From positions 30,431-94,430 of the forward strand of contig CAZPBO010000001.1 in NCBI GenBank assembly GCA_964584815.1: a stretch of DNA of 64,000 nt. The letters run 5' to 3'. Within the stretch, counting starts at the first letter, position 1. Each line of letters starts with the position of its first letter. Below, piece by piece: positions 61,519-64,000 of the stretch. The notes below the pieces were generated by a model that saw only the letters and a program-made list of their open reading frames with translations, searched no databases and was not told the origin of the DNA. Origin of the DNA: CAZPBO01 sp964584815 (GTDB lineage Bacteria > Planctomycetota > SKW154). The translations under genes and the position numbers were made by a program.

Positions 61519-61872
61519 CATCTGAACGGGTTCAACACTTGTTTCTCTCTATATGGGCGTTGAAGGCGGACTTTATTGTTTTTGTTCAAGGCTTTAACAT
61601 CAGAATGAAAAAGCGGAGAGGGTGGGATTCAATCCTTGCGAGTTTCAAACCGACCATATTGTCTGCGGTTTCATCACAACCCATCTTAACTCCGCAATTT
61701 ACAAGCGGCAACAAGCGGCAAATTGTATGCTCTTGTCCGCAGATGTGGGCTTTTTCGGTGGCACAAATTTGGCACATCCGCTTACCCTTAATCCCCACAA
61801 CCTCCATTAACCATATTAGCAGCCTCCGAAGATGCTTTCAAGGAAACATCCAATATGTGGAGGAGATAGAAA
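61519..61872. other. non-coding region of about 350 bp
   Basis: No convincing gene. It contains the tandem repeat at 61695-61725 and the ribosome site GGAGGAG before the next gene. No clear promoter, tRNA or terminator was found. Confidence 0.6.
61695..61725. repeat. tandem 10-bp repeat inside a short inverted repeat
   Basis: ACAAGCGGCA occurs twice in direct tandem (61701-61720), flanked by CAATTT and AAATTG. It lies about 150 bp before a winged-helix protein gene and may be its binding site. Confidence 0.45.
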
Positions 61873-63759
61873 ATGCTCGACGAACGCGACCGAGAGATAC
61901 TTGCCATGCTTGCCACCGGCTCTCAAATCGGCGATATCGTTCAGCGCGTTCCAAAAGCAACCTTGTACAGGCGACTTGACCGATTGCTGAAGATGGGACT
62001 GCTGGCAAAGCAAAAGAACGGGTATCGTCTCACCGCCGCAGGATATAAAGTCCTTCATAACACCACCACAGGACTTGCGCATGTCTACCCGCTGCTCGCT
62101 GAACTGCCCACGGCAGGACACCTGGCAATGGTGGAGTTGGCACTAGCTGCTGTCTCCGCACGCCTTTCCGGTCTCTTTGAAGACCATCTGCCAGGTTTTC
62201 TGATTGTAGGACCCACCATGTCCTGGAAGACGAGCCTCGGAAAGTTTCTCTGCCTGATTCTTGGACTGGATCCCGCGCTGCACATTGTGGATTGCTCGTC
62301 AGAGACAGGCAAGAGTCTTTGGTTGCGACGCGACAGTCGTGGAAGAACCGTCTTCAAGCGTGAACTTCTGGATGCCCCTTTTGTGTGTTTTGATGAGTAT
62401 GGTTGGTCAGATAAAGTGGTTCGGGTTTCCGTGCAACACTTCATTGCGGGTCGGCTGCGTGTCCCGCTTGAGAACAAAACCCTTGACTTCCGCTGCACTC
62501 CACTTCTCACAATGAATGCACTGAAAGAAGGAGACATTCAAGCAAAGACAGGATTAAAAGAACCACAGGTTCGGCGGCTTGTTATCTGCGATTTAGAAAG
62601 CGTGAAGATGCCTGACCTTGCGGTTGAAGGCGAGACGCTGCTTGAACGCGCCGCAAAAGCACCACCCTTCCCCCTACGGACATCAACCGAGACCCTCAGC
62701 GAGTTGCGTCCCCGTATCGTCGGACTCTGCCGTAGGTTACTAACCGAACCGGCGCAAAGGTTGGTGGATATGGAACTGGTTCGCGTGCTGGTCTGTGGGA
62801 TGAGACCCTATATGCAACCAGATGAAGCCCTGCGACGCGTTATGGTGAACCTATGCTGCCTCTGGCAGACACTCGGCTGGACGGCGGAGAACTGGCGCGA
62901 CATTCTGGAGCAGGAGTTTGATAAAAAGGAGAATAGAAAGCGCGAGGTTCTTGTGGAGGAAAAGCCAATGCGTACACAAACAGACAGATTGGAGGAGGTG
63001 CTTACCTATTTGAGTGTGGATACAGGCAGGAAAGGAGAAGGAGTTCTGGGTTTGTTGGTGGACTTATGGCGGGCGATGAGGGGTTGCGGACTTGATACGG
63101 AGGGGTTGAAGCAGGTGGTTGAGGTTCTGGATGCGGCGGCGGCAAAACGCATTGAGCCACAACGGCTGCGCGATTATCTCACGCTTGAGCGCCACCTGGC
63201 AGAGCATAACCTGTCGCCACAGGAGTTAGGCAAACTTGGTGAAGCGCTGAAGCGGTGCGGCATGCTTGAAGCAAGATACCTCAAGGCGTTCATAACCCTG
63301 CTTGAAGTGATTCAACGCAATGATGCCGACCTGCCGTTGCTGCGTCAGGCTGCGACGCTGCTTGCCCGTGCGAAACGCCGCGGGTTGCCACTGCATCTTG
63401 TGCAGGATGTGCTTGAGACTGCAGCGATTCTGCATCACAGCGGACTGGATGTGCGGCGCGGACTTGCGCGTCTGACCGACGCGGTGTTGTCGGCGGAGAC
63501 GAGCAGAATAGAGGTGGAGCGTCTGCGGCGCGAAGAGGCTGACCTGCGTCAGCGGGTGAAGCGGCTCCAAACCGAACTTGAGCAGTTAGGTGACCTTTAC
63601 AAGACGGCTTGGCGGAGGCTGCTTGATGCTCTGGATAAAACGACCGGCTTGGCAAAAGAGGCGAAACGCCTAAATAAGGAATGCAGACGCCTACAAGCAA
63701 CCCGTGACTGGTTGTTGGCAGAATGTCACCGTCTCGATGACTATTGTTCCCGGTCATAA
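61873..63759 (+). CDS. winged-helix/P-loop-like protein with C-terminal coiled coil, function unknown
   Basis: The protein has 628 residues. A winged-helix domain (about 1-62: LDERDREILAMLATG, RRLDRLLKMGLLAKQKNGYR) is followed by an ATPase-like core. The Walker A position holds GPTMSWKT (113-120) with Trp in place of the last Gly. Walker B-like APFVCFDEYGW has Asp174 and Glu175. Helical middle (about 350-530) and coiled-coil C terminus (about 535-625, with LRREEADLRQRVKRLQTELE) follow. I recognise no family. Such architecture occurs in plasmid or phage helicase loaders, transposition ATPases and defence proteins. It stands alone between non-coding stretches. GGAGGAG precedes ATG 61873. Confidence 0.8.
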   Translation: MLDERDREILAMLATGSQIGDIVQRVPKATLYRRLDRLLKMGLLAKQKNGYRLTAAGYKVLHNTTTGLAHVYPLLAELPTAGHLAMVELALAAVSARLSGLFEDHLPGFLIVGPTMSWKTSLGKFLCLILGLDPALHIVDCSSETGKSLWLRRDSRGRTVFKRELLDAPFVCFDEYGWSDKVVRVSVQHFIAGRLRVPLENKTLDFRCTPLLTMNALKEGDIQAKTGLKEPQVRRLVICDLESVKMPDLAVEGETLLERAAKAPPFPLRTSTETLSELRPRIVGLCRRLLTEPAQRLVDMELVRVLVCGMRPYMQPDEALRRVMVNLCCLWQTLGWTAENWRDILEQEFDKKENRKREVLVEEKPMRTQTDRLEEVLTYLSVDTGRKGEGVLGLLVDLWRAMRGCGLDTEGLKQVVEVLDAAAAKRIEPQRLRDYLTLERHLAEHNLSPQELGKLGEALKRCGMLEARYLKAFITLLEVIQRNDADLPLLRQAATLLARAKRRGLPLHLVQDVLETAAILHHSGLDVRRGLARLTDAVLSAETSRIEVERLRREEADLRQRVKRLQTELEQLGDLYKTAWRRLLDALDKTTGLAKEAKRLNKECRRLQATRDWLLAECHRLDDYCSRS

Positions 63760-64000
63760 ACTGCATCCGTTCTCAGGGAATGGCGGTCTTCTACAGGAGC
63801 CTTTCTCACCCTCACTATACGGGCTACATGAACCACTTCAGTAAGCCATACCTGTTCCAGCAGCCGTAAAGTGTGGGACTGAATGTCTCATAGGTGAGAC
63901 CAACAGGATGTGTAATGAGAATGGCGGACTGGTGAATGAGACTGAAAGCGGAGAGGATGGGACTAATCCGTCTTGAGAGCACTGTTTTGAGACTGTTTCA
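63760..64000. other. non-coding 3' end of window with TGAGAC repeats
   Basis: There is no supported gene. A hairpin GTCTCA-TAGG-TGAGAC (63885-63900) and further TGAGACT copies at 63937 and 63988 are visible; they may belong to a regulatory region of a gene beyond the window. Confidence 0.4.

Noticed and set aside
61624..61645. tRNA T-arm-like and CRISPR-repeat-like string (GGGATTCAATCCTTGCGAG)
   Set aside because: There are no acceptor or anticodon arms and no repeated units around it.
61539..61979. 146-codon plus-strand frame before the winged-helix gene
   Set aside because: It runs into the start of the real gene in another frame, and its composition is not protein-like.
63780..63869. 29-codon frame after the winged-helix gene (begins MAVFYRSLSH)
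   Set aside because: It has a weak ribosome site and no detectable family; too short to support.

Overview
The window looks like a scaffold from a metagenome-assembled bacterial genome, because three runs of exactly 100 N each interrupt a gene. Shine-Dalgarno sequences, stop-start overlaps and sigma70-type promoters (TTGACA or TTGACC, 16-17 nt, TAnnAT-like) point to an ordinary bacterium. Pkn2/PknB-type kinases with long coiled-coil tails, FGE-like and caspase-like domains, HEAT proteins, carboxypeptidase-regulatory-like domains and a tricorn protease recall Planctomycetota or related, mostly anaerobic deep lineages. No rRNA or tRNA gene was found, so the taxonomy is inference.

Layout. 1-10.7 kb: a truncated helical-barrel protein, a tricorn protease, argS, an FHA-GAF-HD-GYP signalling protein, and a translationally coupled minus-strand operon (zinc ribbon, aldehyde ferredoxin oxidoreductase, class II aldolase, GAF protein). 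10.9-15.9 kb: fabG, a HEAT protein, hutI and a sugar aminotransferase. 15.9-23.2 kb, minus strand: a receptor-like kinase, then an FGE-like protein, a caspase-fold lipoprotein without catalytic residues and a four-helix membrane protein. 23.3-30.8 kb: ppdK, then an acyl-CoA dehydrogenase with a complete sodium-pumping acyl-CoA decarboxylase, whose small anchor subunit carries an extra Ig-like domain. 30.9-34.8 kb: a DUF2330 protein with an excisionase-like regulator, an apparently active caspase-like protein and a HEAT protein.

34.9-43.9 kb is the most striking part: a TetR-controlled operon encoding BamB-, BamC- and BamD-like proteins, FdhD, an HdrA/BamE-like flavoprotein and an MvhD/BamF-like protein. 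The last two each contain one in-frame TGA exactly where the family has a conserved cysteine, and each TGA is followed by a short hairpin with a G-rich loop at a SECIS-like distance. I read both as selenoproteins. The cluster resembles the class II benzoyl-CoA reductase machinery, a tungsten enzyme plus electron-bifurcating Hdr modules. The decarboxylase operon in the same window could perform the glutaryl-CoA to crotonyl-CoA step of the same kind of metabolism, but this link is unproven.

43.9-50.3 kb: a second kinase, then punA, ileS and gmhA. 50.4-52.2 kb, minus strand: an unusual HU-receiver-histidine-kinase-like ATPase fusion and a GspE N-domain protein. 52.3-60.2 kb, minus strand: an overlapping operon of OPT transporter, M20 peptidase, NUDIX hydrolase, MoxR, DUF58 and transglutaminase proteins. 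60.3-64 kb: two lipoproteins and an unrecognised winged-helix ATPase-like protein flanked by repeat-bearing non-coding DNA.
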